NCBI GenBank assembly: GCA_964200185.2
Contig: CAXNAD020000164.1
Span: 1-26,712 of the forward strand
Direction of reading: 5' to 3'
Source: Choristocarpus tenellus KU-1152
Taxonomy: Eukaryota; Phaeophyceae
DNA length: 26,712 nt
The notes beneath the pieces were generated by a model. The model was not told the origin of the DNA. It did no database searches and was given only the letters and a program-made list of their open reading frames with translations. Made by a program: the position numbers and the translations under genes. Below, in pieces: positions 10,544-21,927 of this stretch; position 1 is the stretch's first letter; every line of letters begins with the position of its first letter.

Positions 10544-12815
10544 TCATTTGGATTTTGATGTAATCACGCCTAGCAATGTCTCCATGGCTACGGCTGCGCC
10601 ATTCTCCTTGTTTGACAGTGTCACATAGTCTGCAGCTGCTATAGCTGCTGGACTAGCGTTCCCCATACACACTCCAATACCTGCCAACTGTAGCATACCC
10701 ACATCATTTTCTGCATCACCTGAGAGGGGGTAAACAGGAGGGTTGGAAGTGTCATCTATTGATGAATATATCTAGGCTATATGTAAGAGCCCTGGGACTA
10801 AAAATCCGAAACATAGTGATGTAGTGAGCATGCGAGGTGTTCATGTCACCAAACTGAACTAGCGGAGACAACTGGATGAGGTTCAGTGGTTAATAGCACA
10901 ACTCTACCTACTGCGGAGATGACACAGTGCAAATTCTGTGTACATAGGAGATTTCATTCCATTTGAAAGAGAAGGCAAAATAGAGTGGTGTCCTACTCAC
11001 CCATGGCCATGAGATGCCTGGGGTCAATTCCAAGGTGTTCAAGCAACACTGCCACACCCTTCCCCTTGGATGCACCAAGGGGGAGCACCTCTAGCATGTC
11101 TGACAGGGCCTGCAAGCACATCCCCAATAAGATCAGAGAAGGGGGGCTGAATCTATGCATGTGGGAACATGGCCCTTGCCTTGCGGTTCACCAACACCTG
11201 GCTCACTAAGTTCACTGAGGTAGCTGTACAGTCCAGTTGTAGTGTGCTCAACATGCACTTCTCCTTGGTCAAAGCGGTGAGCAGGCTGATCACATTGTTT
11301 GAAGTAGTGGCATTGTCCCAACAAAACTTTAAATCCTAGTGTGTGTCCACTCTTGAGGTCACAACACAAACATATGCTGTTCAATGTGGCAAAAACAGAG
11401 CGATAAGAGTGAGTGGGATCCGAACAATACTCTAGATAGTTCCTATGACAGCACCTGTGTCAAGGTCGCGACATCTCCTACAAGGCGTTCGACCTCAGGG
11501 CGCACATCATCTATATTTTCTGTGGTATCCATGAGTATGAGCTTGTGAATAGGCAACCCTCCAGCTGCTGCTTCCTCCAGGGAACCAATGGCCTCTGGGG
11601 TTGGCTCAAGGTAATCAGTAATTTTATCCGTCTGCTCGTCCCGTTTGGAGCACACCTGATATTCATTTTTAGAAAGTAAGGCAAACCTAAGTCCCTCTCC
11701 CTGCAGTGGATCCTCTGCAGTGCATCAAGATGTTTGGTGGTTGTCAATCACTCACAATGTGAGGGTGATGTGGTGTGGTATCCTTTTTTATTATCTTCTC
11801 AATGAAAAGTACCGAAGTGCTCCACATGCGATGTTGACGCTCTTTGGAAGGAAGTGAATAATCGTGATGAATAATCGCCATCAGATACTTCGGTGTCTAT
11901 GACGACATTCCTTACATGGGCTGGTTCTACCATCAATACAAAAGCAACAATAGTTCACTCACGATGCGGTCCCCGCTGTACGCGATAACTGACATGCCCC
12001 TGTCTCGGCAGAAGTTGGTCACTGCCTTGATAACATCCAACTCAAGCAGTCGCTCATAGAGAACGTCATCGCCAGCACCAGAATACACAATCAGACCTTG
12101 GATAAACACTCCCGGAACATCCTTGGCCTTCAGCTCTGCGCCCAGTTGATCGCCCAAGACTGCATACATCCCAGCACGTGTCTTAAAAGGGATGATGATC
12201 GTTCCAGTCATAATTTTCAAGCAGTGGTAGGTAGAGAAGTAGAAACATCAGGTAAGAAAAGTCAGGCTTATGTATAAGCTCAGTGGTGAGGAAGTGGTGT
12301 AAGCTTCACACTTGGTACCCACATGTATTTTAAACGAATCGGGATGTGCCTACGAGAGGGAAGGATACTCCATATTAGCGTAGTGACCTCATAGGAGTTC
12401 CATATCAATCTTATCAGCTAATGGACCTGACCTTGCCTGTGGCCGGAAAGAAGACAAGACCCTCGTCCATGATCGCCTTGATAGTGCTCTTAGTTCGAGC
12501 AGATACTTTGCCTTCGGGGCTTGTGAGAGTCCCGTCTACATCGCTCGCAACAGCTTTGATACCTGAAAGAATCGGCTTCGGCACAGAGGAAATTTCTGGA
12601 AGGGTGACCAACGAGTCGTTAGTAGAACCCCACAAACGATGCCTTTGTTTGTTATCAAAAGTGTTGATAGGGTTGGTAGTCGGAGGAGTAAGTGGAAGCG
12701 CAGCGACAAAGGCCGAGGTTGAGCCCAGAGGAGAAATCGACCATGGCACCAAAGTGACTACCAGCACCATGGAACTGGCCATGGGCCAGAAACTGCAGCG
12801 TGCACTTAACAACAT
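10544..12815 (-). CDS. Plastid-targeted Cof-type HAD superfamily phosphatase
   Basis: Five exons (12815-12432, 12181-11963, 11655-11455, 11109-11001, 10719-10544) join with phases 0, 0, 0, 1 and encode about 362 residues, ending at TGA 10546-10544. All HAD motifs are present: motif I SDVDGT (nucleophile D92, acid/base D94), motif II FFPATGK (T126), motif III Lys in GASKGKG (K283) and motif IV GDAEND (D306, D310) for Mg2+. The central PGVFIQGLIVYSG block fits the Cof-type cap. Members dephosphorylate small sugar or nucleotide phosphates; the substrate cannot be read from sequence. Residues 1-40 hold a hydrophobic signal peptide and the motif TSAFVA, typical of heterokont plastid presequences, so stroma or the periplastid space is likely. 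Met12 is an alternative start that keeps the whole signal. The gene diverges from ALB3. Model and family are near certain; targeting is inferred. Confidence 0.92.
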
Positions 12816-13178
12816 CAGACCATTGGTATGAGTTGTATGAAGGGATTGAATGTACCTTCAAAAAAGTACCTAGGCAAACGCCTCCTTCAAGGTGAATGAG
12901 GACTTGAGGTTGACGAAGGTCAAACAAAATCGATTTATTACAAGAGAAAAGGAGACGAGCAGGGACAAGACGGAGGCAGGTTGACCGATTTGCATTCATT
13001 TATACGGGTTCATCAGGGATCGTGCCCCCAGTTGACAGGGGGTGGGTACACTTTTCAATGGCTCCTGCTTTAAACTCTTTTGCAGCCGCGTGGACGGTGG
13101 TGAGTTATCTATGGACTGTGATATTCATGCGGCCATGACCAGCCCTTCGGCGAGCGTGAACGGTTACTGACATTTGTG
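12816..13178. promoter_or_regulatory. Divergent promoter region between HAD phosphatase and ALB3 genes
   Basis: Only about 363 bases separate the two inferred start codons, so both promoters and 5' leaders must lie here or overlap it. Both products appear to be plastid-directed, which makes shared regulation plausible. No canonical TATA box is clear. The role is inferred from gene layout only, and it depends on the ALB3 start chosen at 13179. Confidence 0.5.
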
Positions 13179-16100
13179 ATGTCCTTCCTTACCTTGATCG
13201 TAACCCCTAGTGCTACCCCAACTTGTTGACGCGCCCTCTGTCTCTTCAGGCCACGTGTGGAGTGGCGGCAGCCTTCGTACCAACAGCGCCTCGTGCCTTG
13301 GGTGAGCTTGTTCCATGCACGGAGTGGGAGATTTTTGTTGATATGTGAAAGACACCATGGATCATTGCCTCTGACATCAAGATCGTCCATATGCATGCTC
13401 TATTGTAGGAGGTATACCAACAACGACCAAATATTTGCCATTGACAAATGCATGTCATCTTCTAACCATATACCCTCGTCCCCTTCGCAGCTACTACACG
13501 GTTCGTCCCTACACGCACACGCACATGGACGACATCTAGGCAGCCCGTCCGCCCGTCAGGTTAGTCTATATTTCGGCGGTATAAAATAGGATACTAAATC
13601 ATGTATGCTCTTCAGAACGTTTCTCGTGGTCTCACCTCCGCTTTATGTGTTCAGCAATTGAAGGTGTTTTGATGAATGCTATTTACTTGCTGAGGCCTGG
13701 AGCTTGAGAAAAATAGGGTAGAGCCAGAGAGATTGATTGCTTGCGATGGTTCTTCTTACAGTTAACAGTGCTTCACCTAAATTGGCCTCCCCATCACCTT
13801 GCAGGTGTATCCGGCCTCAAGGCGTTGGTAGACCCGTCAGTGGTGGGTGATGTTGACGCATCGTGGTTGCACCACGTCTTTACAGGTGAGCATATTTAAC
13901 TCAGTTGCATTCAAGAGCCAATCGAGAGTTTATTGGGACAAAAGTGTCGCTAGGGCACCCCTCCACGTGTCGGTTTTCTCCCATACCATAAACATCTCTG
14001 TGCTTTGTTGAATGTGCCGCATTGATCAAGACAGGAACCTCTATCTTAAAGAAGATGCTTGTGGGATGATTGGAGTCCAGTGTCGTTCTCCTGTGTGCAG
14101 TCGGTTGAGGGTTCAGTGTATGGTGGATGTGAATTTCTTGGCATCCAAAACAGATTATAGACCTCCTATTGCTGAAGGAATCCTTGATTTGATTATCGTC
14201 CATCTTGCAAAATCTTAGCATGAATCGTTGGGATTGCCCTTCTGCTTCAAAGTATCAGCGTTGTGGAGATCCTCCTCCCCTTTGCTTGATATTTGATAGT
14301 AGGGTGGTGGGTCCGCATCAAATGGTAAGACCAGGCTCATAAATGTGAATCTCATCCCCCCCCAAAAAATCATTTTGCGATGCTGGAGAAACCTTTGTCG
14401 TTGGATAGGTTGGCTTTGGAATCATGGCTGCAAGGCCTCATCAGGCATTTTTTGGTGACAGTGCAGTTCATTGTTCCATGTATGATGGATGTTTCTGTGT
14501 GACATGATGGTATCAATAGTGGTGCAAGCTGAGAGTGTTGGCACGTATTGGGGTTGTGTTTGTTGTTGTGTGAAGTCCTGCAAAATTGAAATGCATTGGA
14601 TAGATATATTCAATCCTGTCGCAGAGCAGAGCTTTAGTTCTGGCTTGGAGGGTACTTGGAACAGATATTCCACATCCAGGACGGATTTTTTTTTTCCAGT
14701 AGGTAATTGCAGAGAGTATCTTAAGGTTTATTTTGCAGTACATGAGATGACCAGGAAATCCTACGAATGGGTACATGTGCATCTTAGTATCCCTTATACT
14801 TGCTGTTGGGTTCTACCACTCCAGCCTATGCCTTCCACGAAGTTTGTACCTCAGTTCCCTGGTACAGACTCATTGATATCTCCAAACATTTGACAGACAC
14901 CATCCTTCACGTCTAATACTCATTTTTTTTATGGCACCTTCAAGTGCCACTTGATGACATGATCTAGAAACCATACTAAGGCATGACTGCGTGCTAAAAA
15001 CCTTTCTTGGGACAGTGTTTTTTTTGGGTACTAGTGTGCCTTTTCAATGATAAATGCTGTACATACCTATTTCTTGATCTACCTTAAGTCCATTCTGCCA
15101 GCTCAAGATATTGAATTTTACCCTCCTCTCTGAGGTGAAAAACTTCATTGGTTGATTTTGTTGGCTACGATTCCCAGGCACGAGATTGGCAAAGTGGTCA
15201 AATCGTGCCCACCCACATCCTTCATGTCCTGTCCGTTAGTGTTGCAGCATTCCATCCTTCCCCAGTAAAACCTACGTTAGTAAAAAAAATTGTAAGACCC
15301 ACTTTGTTGTCAACCTCAAGGCCCTTGCTCATCTCTCCCTCCATCCCCCTCATACAAAATGTACACCACATTGGTGGAAACAGAACAATAGTGTACATGA
15401 TATTTTTTTTAAGTAATCTTTCTTTTTTGTCAGTTTTTTAAAGTCGGTTTGATGATTCGAGATATTAATTGTGGGTGATGGAGCATCACAGTTTTAGCAT
15501 AGATGTTGTTCAAACTTTTGGCTTTTTTTATGCCACAAATAGTTGATCTGCTTAAGTGGGCACCCACGCACCATCCTCCTCACTGCTTTATCTGTGACAC
15601 AGGCCTTGCTGATGTGGGCAGCATTGCCCTTGATGCTGTATCAGACGTTGTTGACTCGGGTGATGTGGCTATGGATGTCGTTACGGAGGAGGTTAAGAAG
15701 GGTGATGGGGGGCCAATTGGTATGCTGACAGGGGTGACTGAGATGGCCATCACAGGCCTGCATGACTTTCTTGCGGGGATAGGTATACCTTCTCCATACG
15801 GGTTGTCCATCATCATGTTCACACTCTTTGTCAAGGGCATCACCTTCCCCCTTACCTACAAACAGCTCTCCAGCACATCCAAGATGCAGGCCCTGGCACC
15901 CAAGGTATGTCCTGTTGTATCTGTTTTACCGTCAAGATGAGCGACATGTGGGAAAGAGGGGTGAGGTGCCTGATTGATGAATAACATTGGATGATTGTGT
16001 TAGGATGCTGCTATTGACGGAGAGAACTGTTAGGTTACTCAATGTCACCGTGTGTTGCTTTTGTAGTGCCTTTCGAGTGGAAATCTTTTGTCCCTGACCT

Positions 16101-19100
16101 GTGTTTGCATGATATTGTTTTTCCAAATTGAAAATTGAGGATTGGGGTGGACTGAGCATGTTGTGAAGAATGCGATCTTGATGGGCACTGAGCAGTGAGT
16201 GATGAAATATATTCAAGACGTGTGTGTTTTTGTTGCCTGAAGCAGGGTGTGGTGATTATTGTTGTGTCCATGGAGTAACAGTTTGTGTATAGCATTATTA
16301 TAGTGAAGGAGTTTTGGCCATGTGTGCAATGTTTTCATGGTTTGACCAAGATACGCATGTTACTGGGATCTTGGATGAAAGGTATTGGGTAAGATGGAGA
16401 GCGGGACTTGTCATTTTGTAGATATCATGGTGGAAAGGGGAAACCAAACATAGGACTCCCCTCATACCAACACAACTCTTGCTAAATCTTGTCCCCTGCA
16501 GTAGAGATGACCATGCTGTCTAATCATGAGGTGTAGTATCATGTTTTCAACTAAAACCTTGAATAGGTGAAATGCATTCAAATGATCTACCTCGTCCACC
16601 TGTTTGTCCATCTGCCTCTCATTGGAATATTATTGCAATGTGTAATTTGGCAATGAATTTGCTCTCATCTCCTCCCAGACAGTCGCCATTGAATTGGTTG
16701 TTGTAGAGTAGCCGTTGTTGCTATCTTGTTGATGTGGGGGGACTTCTTGTGAGGAGATATTTTCCCTTGAACGGATTTAATTCCTACAAGTATTTTTCTT
16801 GTGGAAAACCCTCCCCCTTTTCCCTCCTCCGATTTTGTACCAGGTTAAGGAGCTCCAGGCGCGATATGCTAATAACCCTGAGGCTGCGAATGGGGCCATC
16901 CAGCAACTCTACCAGAGGGAGGATGTCAATCCGCTGGCAGGGTGCTTGCCCGCGATTGCTCAGATCCCAATTTTCATCTCTCTCTACAGGTGAAAGAGTG
17001 TTTAAAATAGATGGAATTATTGCTGTATTTGCCTGCCTACCTATTGATCGTGTCTGTCCTACTGTGACCATTCCTTGGATTTGTTCAAAGGGAGGTGGGA
17101 AATGTTGTGGGTGAGTTGAGCGCAGGGATTAATGATCACTGTGTATCATGGGGTATGTAACTGCGCTGCCTGTATTTTTATAAGCCCTGTGATATTTTGG
17201 AGGTTGTGATGAGTGGCACCTCACTTGCACATATGGTTTAAAGACTTCTCCTTGTCAAATCAAGGAGCATGTAGACACAGCAGGAGAACTTTGAGTCTGT
17301 GAAGAACGTGGCGACCCATGGAGATGGTGGGAGTCATGTGGATGCAAGGGCAATACTCTAGGGTTAATTTGCACTGAATTGATAAACATAACATAACATA
17401 ACATAACATAACATAACATAAACAAGGTAGAAAAGGAAAAAACAAGAAGAAATTGTTGTGTTGCAGTTGTGTTGATGATGTTGACTATTTACCTACCAGT
17501 TTGATGTGTGTACAACTTCAGTTTGGGGCTGCAGTTTGATGTAGGTATCAAGGTCATGATGAGGGGTTTTGAAAGAGAAGGGGAATCCGGTGTGTGTGTG
17601 TGAGAGAGAGAGAGAGAGCTTCTAATCAATGTCTCTCCAGCTTAGTACTTGCTTTCTATTGGTCAAAATATCTGTTACAAAGTATTTTCAACCCTTTTTC
17701 ATACGCATTACACCTGTCGAGGTTGACACACTTGCCTAAATAAATAAAAAAGGCACTTAGAGAGTGCTAGTGAGTGAGTGTGTGTAGTGTGCACCCTTTT
17801 CGGTGTCGTCTTTTTTTCTCTCTTATTGCACTGCTTAGTAATGCCTTCCGCAATCTTATCCCACCAACAACTTGTTTTATGTATCAACCTCAGCACTTGA
17901 GTTAGGGTTGAGGGTTATGTCCCTGAGGAGAAGCACCTGTTTGAATCGCAACAAACTAACAACAGAAATTCATGGTATACACGTATATACCATTTGATCC
18001 TTCTACCCAAGATAGTATCGGAACTGGGGATAATAGGTATTATCTGAGTGCATATTATACTCAAATTCGGTGTTGCTGTTGAAAATTGTATGACACTTCT
18101 TGTTTCAAGGTACACGAGTCACTGCCTGTGTGTGTGTGTGTGCCTCCCTTGTCTCTTGTTACTATTGAATGAACTTTTGCCCTGTTCTGTGCCCTGATTG
18201 CTTTTTTTTCAAATGAGGAAAGGTCTCTTCTCAACCTGGCCAAGGAGGATAAGCTTGGTGAACCTTTCCTATGGATACCTAGCCTAGAGGGACCAGTATT
18301 TGATGCACCTCCTACTGAAACTCTGAACTGGTTGAAGGATTGGCATGGTGAGTGGTGAAACCTGGTATAACCTCGTGTCTAGTTGTTGTTCCACTGCTGT
18401 GCTTTTTTCTTGGGAAGATATTTTGGCGTGAAGGTGTTTGGTGGTTGTGTGTGAGCATGTGTTCTTTTTTATTCCCTATTGTCTTCCTGTGGTGAAGTTT
18501 CTGATTGTCGACAGTATCATTTTTGGGGGGTGCATTCAGAGTTGACTTGTGGACTCAAGTTCATTTTTCAATCTTGTCTCTTGTCCTTGCACCGGTTGGG
18601 GGGTATTAGCCAAGGCAGATCATGCTTGGTGCAGTAGGTATTATAGCCTTGGTGGCATCCCCTTTCAGTTTTTCTAGCCAGTTGTCATTTTTCAAAAAGT
18701 CGGATTTTCTGCACCCTGGTCTCCTCATATGCCCCTCTCCCCCCCGAAGTACCTGCTTCCTTGACGCTTTCCGAATGCTTCTGCCACTTGTTCATGATTT
18801 TTTCACATGTAAAGTGTCTAATTTTGTGCTACTAAACAAAGTGTGTGTTTATGTGGAGAATGACTGGTATGGTACTGGGGCATTTAGTTTTGTTGGTGTA
18901 ATTTGTTTGTATCATTGCCACATCAGCCTGTGTGGCCTTCTAATGATGGACCTTCAAAGGGAACTCTTGATTGTAGTATACTTTGGATTTTTTTTTAAGG
19001 TTACTTATTTTTACAAAATCGAAAACGATGAACACTCAGGGAGGGAGTTTTTGGACTGAGAACGTAAGGTCTGTCTCAAATGTCAGATGGCCCTCTAAAT

Positions 19101-21927
19101 GTTTTTTTATCTGAATCACATTCCCTTGCTTGAATCGCACACGTTCCCACCCCCAAGTTGATGGCTCACCACCCTCTTACCTCCTGTGCCCCAATGCCCA
19201 TGCTGTTCCCTCGGACTCTATCCTCCAACCCACCATCATCCTAACTGAGCAGACTTTGCCCCTAAGCTGGGATGGCATGATACCCTCTGCTACCTTACGA
19301 TCCCATTGATTCTTGTGATCACACAGTCTCTTTCCATGCAGCTCATGCAGCCAGCGAAGGACCCCAATGCTCCTGTAGATGAGGCCCAGGCAGCTTCACA
19401 GAACGTGAGAGTACTGTCCAACAGCTACATACGGGTGTTCTTTCTTATGAAGCGGCTCTCTTTTTTTAGTGCATTGTGTGGGAGTTATGAAGGTGGGTAT
19501 GGAAGCCAAAAGATGAGAGTCTCGGTTGTTACAGAGCCTTGTTGATGACTCCTTGCAATGATATTCGATGTCTTCCCCAACTCTGATGATGCTGTGGGTT
19601 TTATTTATTTTCTGTCTGGGTGGTGTGTGTGAGCTCTTGCTCGCATTGTTTTTGCACTTTCTTTCCTTTGCAGAAATTAGTATGATAGCATGGATGGAAG
19701 ACTTTGTGCTTTGTCTGTTGTGCAGAGGGTGTTTACCAAGGCCATGTGAAGTGCACAACTTGACACATTGGGTCAGGGCCGCATGATGACTGTCCTGGTC
19801 CCCTGATGCTATTTCTTGAGATATAGGGAGAGGCAAGAGAGATGCATCATCCCTGACCAACTACAGTTGACCTGTCCCATGGCACTTGAGCGATGGATTC
19901 TTCCTCCTCCCTCCCCATGGCCCCTATATCATGGCAGGTATTGAAGTTCCTGCCTCTTCTGATTGGATGGTTCTCACTCAATGTACCCGCTGGACTGGGC
20001 GTGTACTGGATCGTGAATAACTTTGTGTCTACAGCATCCTCTGTCTACATCAAAAATCAGGTCAAATCATGAGTACTGTTGTTGTGGAAGGCATAAAATT
20101 TCATCTGTGATACTTTGAAATGTGTTGGTGCAGTTGATGATGCCTATCAATTAATTTATTCTTGTTTGAGGATAAACTGTGAAACCCTCTCATGAGCATT
20201 TTGCTCTTCCAGTTGAATATATTAATTGACCGGCGTGTGCGTAATGCCCTGGCAAAGAGGAAGCCTATACAGCTCTACTCATAAGTGTCCTTTTTTGGTT
20301 GAATTTCTTTCCCCCTAACCCTTACTGACTTCCCTGTTGCATGCACTCTGTGTTGCTTGTATGGGATATGTGATGCCATTATGCTTTAGGTTTCTGGTGA
20401 GAAGGGATTGCCAAAGGTATCCTTGCCATTCCAATCGGAGCCAGAACAACCAGTAGCTGTTACCACTCCAGTCCCTCGCCCCACTCAGTCGACCAGGTAT
20501 TGTTCTGTTAACATCCTGTGTATTGATGTGGCATGTTGGGTATGATTTGTGTCCTTGTCTTTGTACTGTATATTTTAATGTGAACCCCCTTTGTTGACCT
20601 GCCTAGAATATGTCATGGGTGTGCATTGAAAGGACGCCTGGTTGTTTCTGGCAGGGAGAGGAGGGGGGACAAGATGTGACTAGTACTGATCTCTTTCATT
20701 GACACGAGTCAGTTGTGTTGTTAATTGAATATGTGCTTTGCGTACCCTACCTTCAGTCATGATTGTTGTGTCTGCCCTTTTTTACAAGGCGCTCTCACTA
20801 AGAAAATTCTTGTTATTTTATTTTATTTTCCAGTGCTGCTTCGGAGGCTCCGCAGGGGTTTGGAAACATGGTAAAGGACAATGAGGTGGAAGGACAGATT
20901 ATCATGGGGGATGGAACAGAGGTGCCTGTCTCTGATGTGACTGCACCCACCCCACCACCTACTCCTAAACAGCCAAAGGTGAGCATCACAAGGTCATGTA
21001 TTGGCAAGAGACATTACATGCCATCCCATCCCCCCCAGAATTTTTTCTGCTAACCCCTTGCGGAACAGTTAGGTGACTAGGAAAGTGGGGACTGTTGTAG
21101 TGGTGATAAAGGCAAGGTGCTTAGGGTGTATTACACACTTTTTTGGTGCTATTTAAAGGGGGCACCTTCCAAACGCCTTGTTTCTCATTCCCTTTCATAT
21201 TTTCTGCATCCCTTGTGCATTTGGGTTGCTAGACATGTGGTGATGAAGACACTCCTTTTCATGTTGCAATTTTTCAATCCTTTCCATATCAGGGGAATTC
21301 TTGTCTGGAGTGTAGTTCTTGCAGAGTGTTTTTCCAGCAGACCGTCGCTGTCCAAAGTGTCCTGCTGTCTGGGGGATACCCTCTTCTTTTTTTTTACTCT
21401 TTGTATATCCACAAAATGTGAACATTCTGATTTATGTACCACCTTTTTGATACGGCAACCAATATACCCACGTGTAGACACCTGCCCCCTCATGCCAAAT
21501 CCAAAGTTAGAACACCAATCAGTCACATAAAGCCCAAGAAAATACTGCCCCATATGTGTGCATATATGATGTATAGAAGGAATCTACATACCTGTCCCCT
21601 TATTCTGTGGCCCTCTGCCCTAGCCCTTGCCATTTCCGATGCGCAAAACCGTGTAACTGCCGAGATACACAAGGTTTGTTGCATGCATATGTGTAGCATT
21701 TGATTCGCTTGATTCTGGCTAATCTTAGAAGTCAAGGGCGTCACCCCGATTAACATTGCATTCCTCACCACAGTGCCCCGTGTAGTAGTGATTGAGGTAG
21801 GCAAATTACAGTCCATGTGCCCTTACTCACAGTTCTCTTTTTTGTAACTTCCTGTTGGTATGTTTTTTGGTATTTGAAGTCGTCCAAGAAGTCATGGAAG
21901 AAAAAGAAGAAGGGGAGGAAGTCATAA
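13179..21927 (+). CDS. ALB3: ALB3 thylakoid membrane insertase (YidC/Oxa1/Alb3 family)
   Basis: Twelve phase-consistent exons give about 456 residues: 13179-13199 (tentative), 13250-13301, 13491-13559, 13805-13885, 15603-15904, 16844-16989, 18223-18347, 19253-19404, 19938-20060, 20390-20496, 20834-20978 and 21880-21927. The N-terminus is a signal peptide with AAAFVPTAPRAL, then an Arg/Thr/Ser-rich transit region (FVPTRTRTWTTSRQP). The insertase core runs from residue 140. TM1 is YGLSIIMFTLFVKGITFPL. TM2 is LAGCLPAIAQIPIFISLYRS, followed by the family signature EPFLWIPSLEGPVFD. Next come LGWHDTLCYLTIPLILVITQ and the last span FSLNVPAGLGVYWIVNNFVS. These proteins insert light-harvesting and photosystem proteins into thylakoids. 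The C-terminal tail is Pro-rich and ends in a lysine cluster (SWKKKKKGRKS) on its own exon. Introns are 50 to about 1,717 nt. The core is certain; exon 1 and the tail splicing are less so. Confidence 0.93.
17386..17420 (+). repeat. Pentanucleotide microsatellite (ACATA)7
   Basis: Seven perfect tandem copies of ACATA lie in an ALB3 intron. It is an ordinary short tandem repeat, likely length-variable between strains. Confidence 0.95.
17591..17618 (+). repeat. Compound dinucleotide microsatellite (TG)n(AG)n
   Basis: Six TG units run directly into about eight GA/AG units, in the same ALB3 intron as the ACATA repeat. A further short (TG)n run lies near 18127-18142. Confidence 0.92.
20213..20284 (+). 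other. Possible alternative terminal or cassette exon of ALB3
   Basis: Within the intron between exons 9 and 10, a good acceptor (TTTTGCTCTTCCAG) leads into a frame in phase with exon 9. It reads LNILIDRRVRNALAKRKPIQ and then LYS and TAA 20282-20284. Used as a terminal exon, it would replace the Pro-rich and Lys-rich tail with 23 basic residues. A GTGCGT after base 20236 could instead make it a 24-base in-frame cassette (LNILIDRR). Nothing in the window proves use. Confidence 0.4.
21624..21673 (+). other. Coding-like block in the last ALB3 intron (block A)
   Basis: Bounded by a pyrimidine-rich acceptor (CTCTGCCCTAG) and a GTTTGT donor. In one frame it reads LAISDAQNRVTAEIHK, entering in phase 1 and leaving in phase 0. 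It does not fit directly after exon 11, which ends in phase 0. It could be a relic exon, part of an alternative transcript, or chance. Confidence 0.2.
21729..21796 (+). other. Coding-like block in the last ALB3 intron (block B)
   Basis: Bounded by an acceptor (CTAATCTTAG) and a GTAGGC donor, it reads 22 residues beginning VKGVTPINIAFLTTVPR. It enters in phase 1 and leaves in phase 0. The exit phase matches the final lysine-rich exon at 21880, but the entry phase does not match exon 11. An unseen upstream exon leaving phase 1 would be needed. No family is recognised. Confidence 0.28.

Noticed and set aside
12421-12831. 136-codon plus-strand open frame
   Set aside because: Shadow of HAD exon 1 on the opposite strand, which carries the catalytic DVDGT motif.
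18622-19059. 145-codon plus-strand open frame
   Set aside because: It lies wholly inside an ALB3 intron whose flanking exons match the family in phase; the translation is low-complexity, T-derived (Phe/Leu/Val rich) and has no family likeness.
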